DNA of 64,000 bases from Epiperipatus broadwayi. Its lineage: Eukaryota; Onychophora; Udeonychophora; Euonychophora; Peripatidae. Shown here piece by piece: positions 1 to 11,318 of the stretch (positions are counted from its first letter, which is position 1; each line of letters begins with the position of its first letter). The stretch lies in assembly GCA_028023455.1 (NCBI GenBank), contig JAQFVV010000001.1:23921401-23985400 (forward strand), given 5' to 3'. The notes below the pieces were generated by a model. That model saw only the letters and a program-made list of their open reading frames with translations, was not told where the DNA came from and did no database searches. The position numbers and the translations under genes are program-made.

Positions 1-515
1 CATCTAGATCTTAGGATCTAATGCAACCCTCTAGCAACCACCTTTTATCTCTACTTAACTACAAAACTATGAGAATGATATTGAAAACACAAAAAATATT
101 TTCAATCTAAGCTCAATAGCTTATATAGTCATATGGGTCTGAACTCAGTTCAGCACCCATACACTTTGGTGTCTTTGGCTCTTTTACAACCATAGCCACC
201 ACTATCCTATTAGGCAGGATTGGTGTTAAACCATCAAGCATCACATTTCCTATACTAGCACATTAATTGTTGATAAACAGAGCAAAACTCTCCATACAGT
301 ATTGCCACCTGTGCTAAAAAGAGTAATCAATGGATGCCAGAAACTAGTCTGGGGATATTGGATGAGTAGGCATTGGATAGGGATTTTATGCACAAGCCTT
401 CTGGCATCCATTGATTACTCTGTTTAGCACAGGTGGCAATACTGTATGGAGAGTTTTGCTCTGTTTATCAACAATTAATGTGCTAGTATAGAAAATATGA
501 TGCTTGATGGTTTAA
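1..515. mobile_element. Inverted copy of the hammerhead (HH-1) repeat family, cut by window start
   Basis: This is a member of the HH-1 family best seen at 29.2-30.5 kb. Bases 1-225 match its internal part, including the segment reading GATCTTAGGATCTAATGCAA. Bases 226-339 and 403-515 are inverted arms of about 114 bp that share the family end containing CAAAACTCTCCATACAG. The loop (340-402) includes AAACTAGTCTGGGGATATT, which is the GAAA/stem III/cleavage-site part of the hammerhead, but the CUGAUGA half is missing. The switch from one arm to the other falls at the 5-base microhomology GCCAG. The left end lies outside the window, so no target-site duplication can be checked. A non-autonomous repeat is certain; its mechanism is inferred. 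Confidence 0.85.
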
Positions 516-734
516 TCAAATATAACATTACCGGGCCGCCGCCGCAACCTTTTTTTTTTTTTGTTTATACAAACTTATTTCATTTACAACATGATTTCTT
601 TTTTATTAAATAAATTTTTATATTCATTTTTGTTATTTTTTTTTAAACCTGATATTTTTATTTATCCAACAAATTTTGGTCATTTAATTTTTTGAATTTT
701 AATTAAAACTTTGGACTGTTTCATGCCGAAAAAA
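516..734. other. Low-complexity T-rich stretch with a GC-only pocket
   Basis: A short GC-rich pocket (about 529-548, CCGGGCCGCCGCCG) is followed by long T runs. I see no gene or repeat here. Confidence 0.5.
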
Positions 735-1405
735 GTTGTTTTAACCACGCTGAAAAAATATAATGGGATAATTATTTTGGATTTGTTCACTTTGTTCTAC
801 CCTTTTTTTTTTTGCTTGACTAAATTGTTTTGAAATCCCCACCCCCACCCTTGGATCAATAATTGTAACATAAAGTCAATAATTTTACTTTTTTTTAAAC
901 AACTTGTTTTCACTTTGATGTATATTATGCTTGAATTAGCCTCTTCTTTTTGGCTACTACAATAAACAGCTTTTTGGGGAGATTTCGTACTGTTATTATT
1001 AACAAAAAGTCAACAAAAATAATAAATTATTTTAACAGCGCTGAAAAAAGATAATCAACTTTGGGACTTGTTTAGAATTTTTTTCTTTTTGGTTGATGTA
1101 ATTGTTTTTCTTAATATTAAATCAAAATTTACTTTTGTTTTTGGTGATTAAAAAATTGTTTTCAAACACCCACCCCCACACTCGGAAAAAGAATTGTAAC
1201 AAAAAGTCAATAATTTACATTATTTTTTTTTAAAACAACTTTTTACTTTGATTTATATTTCGTTTGAATTACCTTTTTTTTTTTTTTTGCCTTCTACAAT
1301 AAACTGCTTTTGGGGGTGGGGGGATTTCATAATTTGTTATTATTAACAAAAAGTCAATAAAAATAGTCATTTATTTTAACCCCACTGCAAAAAATATCAT
1401 CCAAA
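735..1405. repeat. Degenerate tandem repeat, period about 290-340 bp, two units plus a stub
   Basis: Three anchors repeat in the same order: TTTTAACCACGCTGAAAAAA at about 739, TTTTAACAGCGCTGAAAAAA at about 1031 and a diverged version at about 1374. Between them both units share a CCCACCCCCAC tract (about 836 and 1169), a GTAAC-AAAAGTCAATAATTT block (865 and 1196) and CTACAATAAAC (about 956 and 1294). The units are well diverged. No coding frame survives. The origin of the repeat is unknown. Confidence 0.75.
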
Positions 1406-2649
1406 TACTTGTCAATTTCTAATGAAATGGAAAAAAAAAGGACACAAACTTTGGACTTTTTAAAGTTATTTATTATTTTATTGCTGTAATAAAGAGTGGA
1501 CATTATGTGCCTGAAAAAAAGGACAAATCTCACATACTTTCTGTACTCGGCAATTCTGAAAAGTTTAAAAATTGCACATTCTTCTCTGACCTTTTAGTGG
1601 TCTCGAATATTTTCCAGGTTGAAACGTGACTTAGCACGTGAGCTTTGTCGAAGCGTGTTCGAACATACACTTTGCCAATTTTTTGCATATTAACATTTTT
1701 TTTAGGAAAGGGTGGGACCATATGACAATTATTAGTAATTGACATTATTTAAATATAAATGACATTCCTCTATCCTCAAGCGATATGGTAATCAGCTATG
1801 AATCAAACAAATGGCATAAAGTTTCGAAGCACAAAACGGGCCGTAATATTTTTGTGCAATGTCATGTATAAGCGGCTAGATATAAATAGGTTAATACAAT
1901 ATTAAATGTTGTATTAGCCGTAAGGCCGGCCGTGGAAACAGCATTTTTATGTGTTTTGTACACATAAACAACACCCCAAGCGGCCTTGCCCGGATTTCAG
2001 ACGATTACCTAAAGATGTTTATTTTAATGTTTAATTACTACAGTGTTAGTTTGTTAATACATATTTAATAAAGCATATTAGAATTAGCATGTAGATGTTT
2101 GAAATAAAAGTACAAAGAAGTTTATTTTTAATGTTTAATTACTCCAATGTGAGTCTGTTCAGTAATGAATATTGGAAGTGACTAATAACATGTATATGTG
2201 TGAAGTATAAAATGTTTATTTTGACTACATAATGTAATGCTTTATTTATTAAAAACTTTGTTCAGAGTTATTCTTTTACATGCATTCGTATTCTTAGTTT
2301 CCATATCTACATATCCAATATGATATAATTGCACTATTTCATGAATTTAATAATAAACATGTTGAAATCTGATATTTTCTCGATCCAAATATCATATGAA
2401 ATGTAATTATTTGATGAACTTCTGGGGAAGTTTATGTACTTAGTTATTATTTAGATAATGATTTGAAGTAAAAAGGTACTCTCTCTCATTGTCTAACTAC
2501 TATTCCATTAGAACAATACTCAATTTTATGTTCGTTACCTTTTATAATAGTAATTGGTAGCTATTATATAGTATGAATTTTTAAATATGTAATAAAATCC
2601 CTAAGATATTCCATTATTGTTTCAAAGTAGATATTAATTTAGTCATTTG
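1406..2649. other. A+T-rich sequence without a recognisable gene; small GC pocket near 1.9-2.0 kb
   Basis: There is no convincing gene. A short open frame on the minus strand (1530-1745) has no family resemblance I can name. The pocket at 1915-2010 is richer in GC, with CCGTAAGGCCGGCCGTGG, and contains GCATTTTTATGTGTTTT. That stretch is also found near 61.91 kb in a similar setting. Confidence 0.5.
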
Positions 2650-2850
2650 ATTTAAACTTACCATATAGTAAAAGTTAATTAGTGCTATATCTTTTATTTA
2701 ATTTAAATTTATCATATAGTAAAATTAATTAGTGCTCTATCTTTGTTTCATTTAATTTAAACTCATTATACAGTAAAAGCTGATTAGTGCTATATCTTTG
2801 TTTCATACAATTTAAACTTATTGTACAGTAAAAGTTAATTAGTGCATTCA
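2650..2850. repeat. Four tandem copies of a 50-55 bp unit
   Basis: Four units, starting near 2654, 2704, 2758 and 2813, each carry TAAACTTA, a TATAGTAAAA or TACAGTAAAA block, then TTAATTAGTGC. They are diverged, A+T-rich and non-coding. Confidence 0.85.
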
Positions 2851-4079
2851 GATGATGGGAGGAGCTAAACTTGAACTATAACTTAGTTTGAATGGATGGA
2901 ACTTTATCAATTTCTACTACTTATTTATTGCAAGTAGATATTTTACTCTTATTGATTCATGATATTTCCTTCTGTATTTTATTTGCATTTACATATTATG
3001 GAACTTTGTGGCCTCCCACTGAGTTAAGCTATAGTTGGACATTATTCTAAGAGTCTTGATAGTAACTCAAAGTAGAGTCAGATTATTAGTTTATTCTATT
3101 ATCAATAGAATTGTCACTCCCGGGTATTTATTCATAGGTGATGGATTGATGTTGGGGAGGGTTACAATATATATGCACTTTTTAAAAATATGATGGATAA
3201 AAAAAAGAAAATACTGCAATAATTTATTCATACTTCCAAGTGACCCCAATATTTGAAAAAAAAAAAAAAAACATTCAATGGCTAAAATCTAACAGATATT
3301 TCAATATAAATATTATGCACAAAATATACCAATCTTTATATATTTAGTTTAAACTATTTTTCATTTTACTATCATTGCAGCCAATTGATCTTTTGCAGAT
3401 TGAGTAGTGTTATATTCTTCCACCAAACTTGGAAGTTCATAAATATTTTTTTTTCATTAATATATATAGCCTACTGAAACAGTAAGATTCGTATTCGAAT
3501 CTTAAAATTTCACCTTTTTTTTATCGTCTTTCACTGACCGCTCTATCCTACCCAAATTTAAACTTTTTGGTATCGAATTGTATGTGTAGCAATATTAAAA
3601 ATGTATAGATATATGTAGAATTCACCATAAACACGCACACATTTCGATCTCAAATGTAAGGCAATAAATAAAGATAAATAATATAATTTAGATTTCTTTT
3701 AGTTATAAAAAAATATATATTTTTAACTATTTATTTTGAATTGTAAAATCCATTATTTATTGCTTTGTTTAAATTTCATTTAGTAATAATTTTAGAAATA
3801 GATTGTAATATTAATTAAAAGTAAAAATAATCATATGTTCCCCTTTTGTCTTTGAAATTTTAAAAGCATCACAATAGAACGCCAGCTTTCTCTATAATTA
3901 AACTAACAAAAATGCATTGATTATCCTCAGGGCAGATTAAGTGGAATCTAAAAATACACTAAGAAAAATGTAAAAGATAAGATCTAAGAAAGGAAGCCAT
4001 TTTAGACTTTCTAGGGACTTTGAGTTTAACTTTAGCTGTGCTCTCAATCAGTTGAGAGTCTCCAAGATCTTAAATTAAT
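2851..4079. other. A+T-rich sequence, nothing recognised
   Basis: No open frame of note, no inverted or tandem structure and no RNA-gene signal was seen. Confidence 0.45.
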
Positions 4080-4335
4080 TTTACCTGCCACGGTATGATC
4101 GAGTAAAAAGCGCCCAGACTATTCTCCGTCCGGAGATGACCTATCGGATGCCAAACCTTCCATTGCCCTTCATAAATTCAACCACGAAGATCTGCTGCCT
4201 AAAATAATTTGAAAGCTGCTGCTGTTAAATTACACGAATCACCTAAATGCTGTAAAGAACTGCTAATGCTAGAATCATGAACAATTTGCTACTGATCACA
4301 GAATCGGAAAACTTCTCATAAACAGGTACCTATAT
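4080..4335 (+). other. GC-richer island ending in a splice-donor-like site; identity unknown
   Basis: About 250 bases have distinctly mixed composition inside A+T-rich sequence (for example CGCCCAGACTATTCTCCGTC near 4110). The island ends near 4327 in AAACAG/GTACCT, which fits a 5' splice site. It has no long open frame. It resembles in style, but not in sequence, the islands at 21.36-21.63 and 54.36-54.61 kb. It could be a non-coding first exon or a decayed retroelement leader; neither can be shown from sequence alone. Confidence 0.3.
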
Positions 4336-4849
4336 CCAAATTCTCTAGAGTACTCTACTAATATCCCACTATAGCTTATTCATTCTTTATCTAACTTATA
4401 AACTATAAACTGTAAATTCTTGTTTGTAAAACTAAAATTAATTATTAAATTTTTTTAATGTAAAGTTCTTTAATAATCTAGCCTGCCTAACTCTAACTTT
4501 CTTGGGTGTGTATTTCTAAAGTCTACATTTTATTATATAATTATCGCATGCTCATAATTTTCTAAGTATAAATCTATGATCGCTTGAAAGAGTGGAGGTG
4601 TGTCAAATTTTCATCAATTTTTACTTTCATAAATAACTTAATATTTTCATCTAAATCGACACGCATTCAGTGCTTCATTTATTGTAATACAGGGGTCTAG
4701 TGCATAACAAATGGCTGACGTATTAGTTATAATAATCACCCAGTTTATGTAAGGTTTTTATATTTTATTAAATTTGTAATTAATAATTCCATAAAATTTG
4801 CATTTCTTTGAGAGTCGCAAACATTCCTTTATTAAATGTTGATAATGTA

Positions 4850-5190
4850 GGGCCGAGTTATAAAATATATTTAAGTCTTAACAGAATCGTCTGTACATTA
4901 TATATGTGTTACGTTTTAGAGACACGATGACCCATTACAAGCCTTGAATATTCCGGATTCTATAGGGTTGAAATTAACCGCAGTCATCCTACACAAGCGG
5001 ACATAATAAATGCTCCCGTAGGGCTTGACGACCGTCATGCAACCAGCAGGCAACTGTGGCACGAACCACTTGTCCCTGGTTATGCTTATGTGACACCTTA
5101 CCTGTTCGGGCCTATGGCAAACGTCAACTTGTATTTATAAACTCATTCATGGCTTTGCAGTTTCAATATACTGCCATTTCCTATCACCTT
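4850..5190. other. GC-richer island, possibly an old LTR or promoter region
   Basis: This 340-base pocket is of higher complexity (around 4970-5130, with GCTCCCGTAGGGCTTGACGA) between A+T-rich flanks. It has no coding frame and no matching partner in the window, so it cannot be called an LTR. It ends with TATTTATAAAC, which might be a TATA-like element. Confidence 0.25.
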
Positions 5191-5770
5191 TCTAAACGTA
5201 CGTGTTTCTTTTATTAACTTTATTATTCTATGTATCACTCTGTCCCTGCATTAGTGACAATTCACTCTCAAATAAATGTTTGCCCCTAGTTATTAGTAAA
5301 TATCTTTAATTAAATAAATATATGTCCGCCGCTACTCATATAAATCTTAAGACTTGCATTGCAAAGGTATAAATCCCTAAAGGCAGGCTTTAGAAATTAT
5401 TTGCTCAAGAATTTTAGGTAGCAAGATTACGTCATCAAATAAATGTATTTCTCTTTGTAAACATAACAGTATCGGAAATACCGCTACTGAGATCTTAAAT
5501 AGAGTATTGGTAAAATAATTTCGTATAAATGTTACTATATAAATAAATGTATTTCTTGAATAAAAGTATCAGAAAATTCCGTTACTCAATTTAAATATTA
5601 CCAAATATTATTAGTAAATGATTTATTATTAAAATGTTTCAATAAATAATTTCAAACTATACGTCTGCAGTTACGTTTTATTTATTCGATACCCATTCTA
5701 TATATTTCCTCGATTTGTAAATATAAGTGTTTAATTAATATTAGTGTTATTATTGGCTAACTCGAAAATA
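5191..5770. other. A+T-rich sequence, nothing recognised
   Basis: Loosely repeated AAATAAATGTATTTCT motifs (about 5440 and 5540) and TATCGGAAAT/TATCAGAAAAT hint at a diverged local duplication. Nothing else is seen. Confidence 0.4.
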
Positions 5771-6000
5771 AAATCATGAATCTCTTGCAACATCCCTGAC
5801 CACAATGCCTAAAGTAATGTTTACTAATGTCGCATCCGATGCGTTGTTTAGTAGATTGTATTGTGGAACCGATAAACTATGTTCGAACTCAGTACTACGG
5901 GTGGCTTCGCTACCTAGATGGTGCTGCAGTTCTTGTGTGGTGGTCGAATTCTGCACTATGTTAACGAATCACTCGTTTTCTGACCGTTACACTATATAGA
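5771..6000. other. Small mixed-composition island, open on both strands; unknown
   Basis: There are 60- and 64-codon frames on opposite strands (5774-5956 minus, 5805-5999 plus) in a pocket of balanced composition. Neither protein resembles a family I know. It may be a fragment of an exon or a retroelement. No start context, splice site or partner supports a gene. Confidence 0.25.
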
Positions 6001-7024
6001 TGTAATATTTGGCAATTTCTTTAAAATAGTAATGTTCAACCTTTGCTCAATTTACTCTATTTGCTAACAAAATGGAATTAACGCTTTTGAAATATTGCAT
6101 GGTAAAATATTTACAAAGGTCCAATTTCAAAATATTTTTAAAAGTACGCCTAGACAAAAAAAAGTGGACATAATTATCTTGATATCTTTCCATACCAATT
6201 CATTTTCCAAGCTCTCCTTTAAGTATTAATTCACAAAACGGAATTTACAATTATTGTTATAAATTGCAATATTCAGTATGTCTTTCATTGTATTAATTTC
6301 ACAAGTAAAAAGTCACTTTCTAAACATGTAAAAATGCCATTAAATTCCAATATTATCTGATCATAACTAAGTATCACTATTTATGAATGAAATTTCAAAT
6401 GACAAAACAATTAGCCACATATATATACATGCACGTCACATACAATAAAACAAAAGATTTTTTTTCCATTTACTTTTGATAAATTTGAAAAAAATAAAAA
6501 GAATCCTTGTTTATGAATTTAATATAAAAAAAAAAAATTTAAAGGGAAAAAATAATAAATTCACACTAATAAGCACTGTAAACAACTGCTCATACTCAAG
6601 CAGTTCACTTTAAAAAAAAAAATTATGTAAAGGAATGCTCAGAAAAATATATCTACATATCAAATTAAGGGATAGAAGAATATTAAAACATCATAGCATT
6701 CTGTTAAAATTATATATATTTAAATTTAAAATTTTTTATGAATATTTGTCAATCTTTTTTTCTTAAAAAATCTTTTTCACATTAATATTCATTCAAATAT
6801 TTTAATAGTAAATGTCTGCAACTTGAGTCAACTCCTAATATCTAGATTTTGAAAAAAGAACCACATAAAATTGTGCTAATATTATAATCATTATACTAAT
6901 ATAGTAACTTTACAAAAACCAGTTATTTTTCAAAAAACTTATTTATTCGTCACACAAGATAGAAAGTTTCAAATAGCAATGTTTTTATAATCTTTCTCAA
7001 GATAACACCATAATAAAAATATAC
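6001..7024. other. A+T-rich sequence, nothing recognised
   Basis: This is low-complexity A+T sequence up to the left end of the Merlin transposon. Confidence 0.45.
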
Positions 7025-7790
7025 GGTAGTAGTTTGGAGACCATACTGCCCCCGTCAGATGGCGCTGCAATACCATTTACAACTGGCCTGAAAATTGCAA
7101 GTGATAAATTTTTTTACGAAAGTGGCTGAAAATCGACAAATAAAAATGCCTAAGGCAAAATATGTGCAGCAAATACATCGAAAACTACAAATTATACAAA
7201 AAACACAAGAAAATGCTAAAAAAATCAAATGAAAAAAAAGTCCATGGAAATATGATCAAGAGCTACCCCCCCCTAAAATCAAAATTTCTTCACTTAAATC
7301 GACAAATAAAAATGCCTCAGACAATATATGTACAGCAAATACATCGAAAACTACAATTTATAAAAAAAAACAACAGAAAATGCTAAAGAATTCAAATAAT
7401 AAAACAAAAAAACCATGAAAATACGATCAAAAAATAGCCACCCCCCCCCCCAAAGCTGAAAATTCACAAAGAAGCATGGTGGAAAAAGAGCAGGAAAATA
7501 CGAAAAGATCAAATTATTTACCTACAGCTTAAATATGCATCTAAGTTCATATTGAAAAGCAATTAATTGTTCTCTGGTTTTCAAATTACTGCATATGTAA
7601 ATTGAACAGTAATATTTAAATAATCAAAAAGCAATCCTCAAAAAATCATCATCGACCCTTCCCCCACTAAGCAAATTATAGCAACCTCGGAGTAACTTTT
7701 CTAAAACGTAATAAATCTTAGCAATATTTAAAAATTATTTAAGTAACAGATATAATAATAACTCATAACACAGATTAATATGCAGTAATA
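7025..7790. repeat. Left terminal inverted repeat of the Merlin element
   Basis: This arm pairs with 10650-11318. It contains an extra internal direct duplication: the block around AAATGCCT-AGGCAAAATATG (7145-7250) recurs at 7308-7435, which makes the left arm longer than the right. Runs of C (7266, 7440, 7861) face runs of G in the other arm. Short open frames in it (for example 7162-7386) are not genes. Confidence 0.8.
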
Positions 7791-8040
7791 AAAAATAAGC
7801 AGAAAATGCTATATAATTCAAATTATATATAAAAAAATAACGATGAAAATATGAGAGCTACCCCCCCCCTAAAATGTGAAAATCCACAAAGCACATCTAA
7901 ATTGAGCAATAATATTTAAATAATCAAAAAGCAATACACAAAAAATAATTACCAAAGTCCTTCCAATCATTTTTAGTAGGCACTTAAATGTGTTCAGCAT
8001 AAAAATCCATTAAGAACATTATTTTGATTTAGAGTTCACA

Positions 8041-8440
8041 TTTTAAATAGTAACAGAAGATTGAGTAACGGTGGTTATTTGGTCTAAAAAATACAGCAAA
8101 GATGGCAGAATTTTGAAGCTTTAAACACACTTGAATAGTAACTGAAGATTAAGTAACAATAGTTATTTGATGGCAGCATTTTGAAGCTTTTAACGCACTT
8201 GAATAGTAACTGAAGATTTAAGTAACAGTGGTTATTTGATGGCAGCATTTTGAAGCTTTAAACACACTTGAATAGTAACTGAAGATTAAGTAACTGGTTA
8301 TTTGATGGAGCATTTTGAAGCTTTAAACGCACTTGAATAGTAACTGAAGATTAAGTAAATGGTTATTTGATGGCAGCATTTTACAGCTTTAAACATACTT
8401 GAATAGTAACTGAAGATTAAGTAACAATGGTTATTTTGTG
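8041..8440. repeat. Minisatellite of 65-69 bp units, about six copies, inside the Merlin element
   Basis: GAATAGTAACTGAAGATTAAG recurs at about 8133, 8201, 8270, 8335 and 8401, with an earlier diverged unit from 8041. Each unit also holds GGTTATTTGATGGCAGCAT and TTTTGAAGCTTTAAAC. It lies just downstream of the transposase stop. Confidence 0.9.
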
Positions 8441-8531
8441 TAAAAATATATAGCAAAGTTGGCAGAATTTTGGAACAGATTTTAACACAAATATTAAGAA
8501 AAGATGGCAGAAATTAGCAGATTATAATTTA

Positions 8532-9387
8532 GAAATTTAGATTGATGGTATATTGATCATTTGCAATATTGCATCGAATAGATCTTAACCATCATGCAAT
8601 CATCGCCACATGAATTCGTCTAAGTAGGAATCAAGATAACGTTGAGCTGTTCCCCTCTCTCGTTTATTGTGACATTTTAAAAGCCCCCAAAGTCTTTCTA
8701 CATGGGCCCCAGTAGTAGGATCGACAAAATTGTACGAAGGATTCACTTTGAAGTGTTGGAAACCTTCAGTATTCAATACATCTGTTTTGTAGGCCTTCCA
8801 GCAGTCAGTATATATGGTGGATCTTGGTGCTATATGTTCTTTAATGGCATCTAGAAGAACAGACGCTGTTCGATCTGGAATAGCAACAATGAAACACTTT
8901 TGTTTCTCTACATAAACCACCAAATAACCACTGCTGTGTAAGAATTCTTCCCTGTTGATTTTTACGTTTACTAAATAGTTTTGTCGACCTCTACAATTTT
9001 TCCTGGGTCTCCAATTTTGCAGGATGGGCAAGAGAGCAGACTTTCTTTACATGCTTCTCTCAAATATTGCTTCCACACGACAGTATTCCTGTTCAAATCC
9101 AAATCATTTTTTCCAGATTGCATGGTCAATTGGTTTTTGCTCCAATAATAAATGATTTGGATGGATGTGACAAATGGCAATTTGCAGTCTTCCAACCAGG
9201 TTCTGTTTCGAAGTGCTATGCGACATTGACATGCCTTAATGTTGCACTTCCATTGTGCCCTTGCATTCATATAAAGGTTCATTTCATGGCCATTAATACA
9301 CACTCTTTGAGAAGGCATAACATTTTTACTTTGGAGGAACTCCACTGCTTCAAGTTCTGTCTTTGGTAGATCCCAAACTTTCATCAT
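8532..9387 (-). pseudogene. Merlin / IS1016-type (ISXO2-like, DDE) transposase, frameshifted
   Basis: This is a cut-and-paste transposase relic read from 9387 down. Frame one (9387-8971) begins MMKVWDLPKTELEAVEFLQ. It carries the N-terminal zinc-ribbon remnant (C..H then CNIKACQC) and the helix-turn-helix part, and reaches the first catalytic Asp in KIVEVDKT. The frame then shifts near 9000. Frame two (to 8600) continues with the YLVVYVEKQKCFIVAIPDR strand, the second Asp in TIYTDCWKAY, NFVDPTTGAHVERLW with the catalytic Glu, and YLDSYLDEFMWR. Recognisable C-terminal sequence (DLFDAILQMI) follows in the same frame beyond two stop codons, TGA and TAA. All three catalytic acidic residues are therefore visible, but at least one frameshift and two stops separate them. 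The total length suits the family. The transposase strand is confident; function is lost. Confidence 0.9.
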
Positions 9388-9484
9388 TTTGAGTAAAATA
9401 AACGAATATCACAGAAAAGATGACACTTAAATTTCAGCTGTTGATATTTCAACGCGGGATTTTGAAATGTTGCCTCAAAGTTTG

Positions 9485-10015
9485 CTGCATATTTAATGTT
9501 GTATACTTCTGCATGAGAAAATCCTTAATAATCCTGTCAAAAAATAAAAATTATATCCCAACAACTAGTATTTCTAGCAGTCCAAAATAATTAACACATC
9601 ATATAATAGCACTTAGCAGGTTTTCCAAGTATACTTTAGCTACATTTTGATCAAATTTGTTGGCTTTGGAAATTACGTTTCATGTAAAATGTTTAATTAT
9701 GACATATTCATTTTGAAAGTACAAACTGATTTAATATATTACGGTGCGATTATATTTAATTTGTATATATATGTGCATAGTTAATGTTGTATTCTTCTGC
9801 ACATAACCCTGTCAAAAAAATAAAAATTATGCCAACTAGTATTTCTAGCAGTCCAAAATAATTAACACGACTTAATAGAACTAAGCAGGTATTTCAAGTC
9901 TACTTTAGCTACATTTTGATTATATTTGTTAGCTTTGGAAATTCACTTTTTCATGTAAAATGTCTATTACGTCATATTCATTTTGAAAGTACAAACTGTG
10001 ATTTAATATATATAA
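9485..10015. repeat. Direct duplication, period 276 bp, inside the Merlin element
   Basis: Two units (about 9495-9745 and 9770-10015) share GTCAAAAAATAAAAATTAT (9535 and 9811), CTAGTATTTCTAGCAGTCC, TACTTTAGCTACATTTTGAT and CATATTCATTTTGAAAGTAC. It is non-coding and sits between the transposase start and the right TIR. Confidence 0.9.
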
Positions 10016-10649
10016 GTGAAAAACAACTTGAACAAAAACAAAACTGGAAAAATCCAAATGTCTACTATAAATGAAGGAAGTAATCGGTAATTATTTTTTG
10101 TGTATTACTTGTTAATTATTAAATATTATTAATGAATTTAGATATGCCTTCATTTCAAAGCCAGAAAAAAAATTAATTGCTTTAAAGATAAATAATTTGA
10201 TGTTGAAAGTCTTTTCTTTTAAAAGTATTTAGTATATTTTTTGAAAATCTATGCCGACTTACTTTGTCAATTAAAGCTATTGTGAGGGGAGACGGAGATT
10301 TTACCTTGGTAATTAGACACCTCACATTAAAAAATATAGATGCTTTGCAATTTTGTTTAAATAAAGCGTAAAGAATCATATATATTTACTATGCACAGAA
10401 TATTATAGTAAAGTATATTTTAAGGAAAATATTTTCTCTTTGGCAAACAATCATTTATTATTGGAAATAGCATTGGTATATTATATACGTGTGTGCGTAA
10501 CTTTCTTTAAATAACTCTGCTAGTGTTTGTAGATATCTTCTGTTAAATTATTTTTTTCATCTGCTCGGAATCACGAACACCGAATCTGGAACAAGGTAAT
10601 TTTTCCACCTCTTTTAAACTTACTATAATTATATGTAATCACTTACTAC

Positions 10650-11318
10650 GTATTAATCTATGTTATGAGTTATTATTACATCTGTTACTTAAATAATTTT
10701 TAAATATTGATAAGATTTATTACGTTTTAGTAAAGTTACTCCATGGTTGCTATAATATGATTTTTTGAGGATTGCTTTTTGATTATTTAAATATTATTGC
10801 TCAATTTACATATGCAGTAATTTGAAAGCCAGAGAACAATTAAGTGCTTTTCAATATGAACTTAGATGCATATCTATGCTGAAGGTAAATAATTTTATCT
10901 TTTCATATTTTCCCGCCATGCTTCTTTGTGAATTTTCAGCTTGTAGGAAGGGGGGATCTCTTGATCGTATTTTCATGGGTTTTTTGTTTTATTATTTGAA
11001 TTTTTTAGCATTTTCTTGTTTTTTTTTTATAATTTGTAGTTTTCGATGTATTTGCTGTACATATATTGTCTGAGGCATTTTTATTTGTCGATTTAAGTGA
11101 AAAATTTTGATTTTAGGGAGGGGGGGGTAGCTCTTGATCGTATTTCCATGATTTTTTTTTTTAAAGCATTTTCTTGTGTTTTTTGTATAATTTGTAGTTT
11201 TCGATGTATTTGCTGTACATATTTGCCTTAGGCATTTTTATGTGCCAATTTGCAGGCCAGTTGTTGATAGTGTCGCAGCGCCATCTGACGGTTGCAGTAC
11301 AGTCTCCAAACTACTACC
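10650..11318. repeat. Right terminal inverted repeat of the Merlin element
   Basis: This is the reverse complement of 7025-7790, apart from the block duplicated on the left. It includes the ATGGCGCTG-type sequence at about 11275-11290 (read as GCAGCGCCATCTGACGG). An 83-codon frame (10822-11073) is chance. Confidence 0.85.

Larger units (their letters stand above)
7025..11318 (-). mobile_element. 4.3-kb Merlin (IS1016-type) DNA transposon with very long TIRs
   Basis: The ends are GGTAGTAGTTTGGAGAC at 7025 and its complement ending at 11318. The inverted repeats run far inward. The left arm (about 7025-7790) and right arm (about 10650-11318) match in order: CGTCAGATGGCGCTGCAA, ACAGCAAATACATCGAAAAC, AATTCACAAAGAAGCATGG, AAATTACTGCATATG, and AAGTAACAGAT with TAATAACTCATAAC. 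Between the arms lie a six-unit minisatellite (8041-8440), the transposase relic (8532-9387, minus) and a 276-bp direct duplication (about 9485-10015). Merlin elements usually make 8-9 bp target duplications; I see no clear pair (aaatatac against aaaaagta). The element is inactive because its transposase is broken. Confidence 0.85.

Noticed and set aside
5774-5999. Overlapping opposite-strand frames as a conserved exon
   Set aside because: No recognised protein family, no flanking splice sites of quality; kept only as an unknown island.
8132-8420. Regularly spaced repeats as a CRISPR array
   Set aside because: Units are tandem with no unique spacers, and the sequence is eukaryotic transposon DNA.
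10822-11073. 83-codon frame as a second Merlin-encoded protein
   Set aside because: It lies inside the right inverted repeat and its mirror region on the left is not open.
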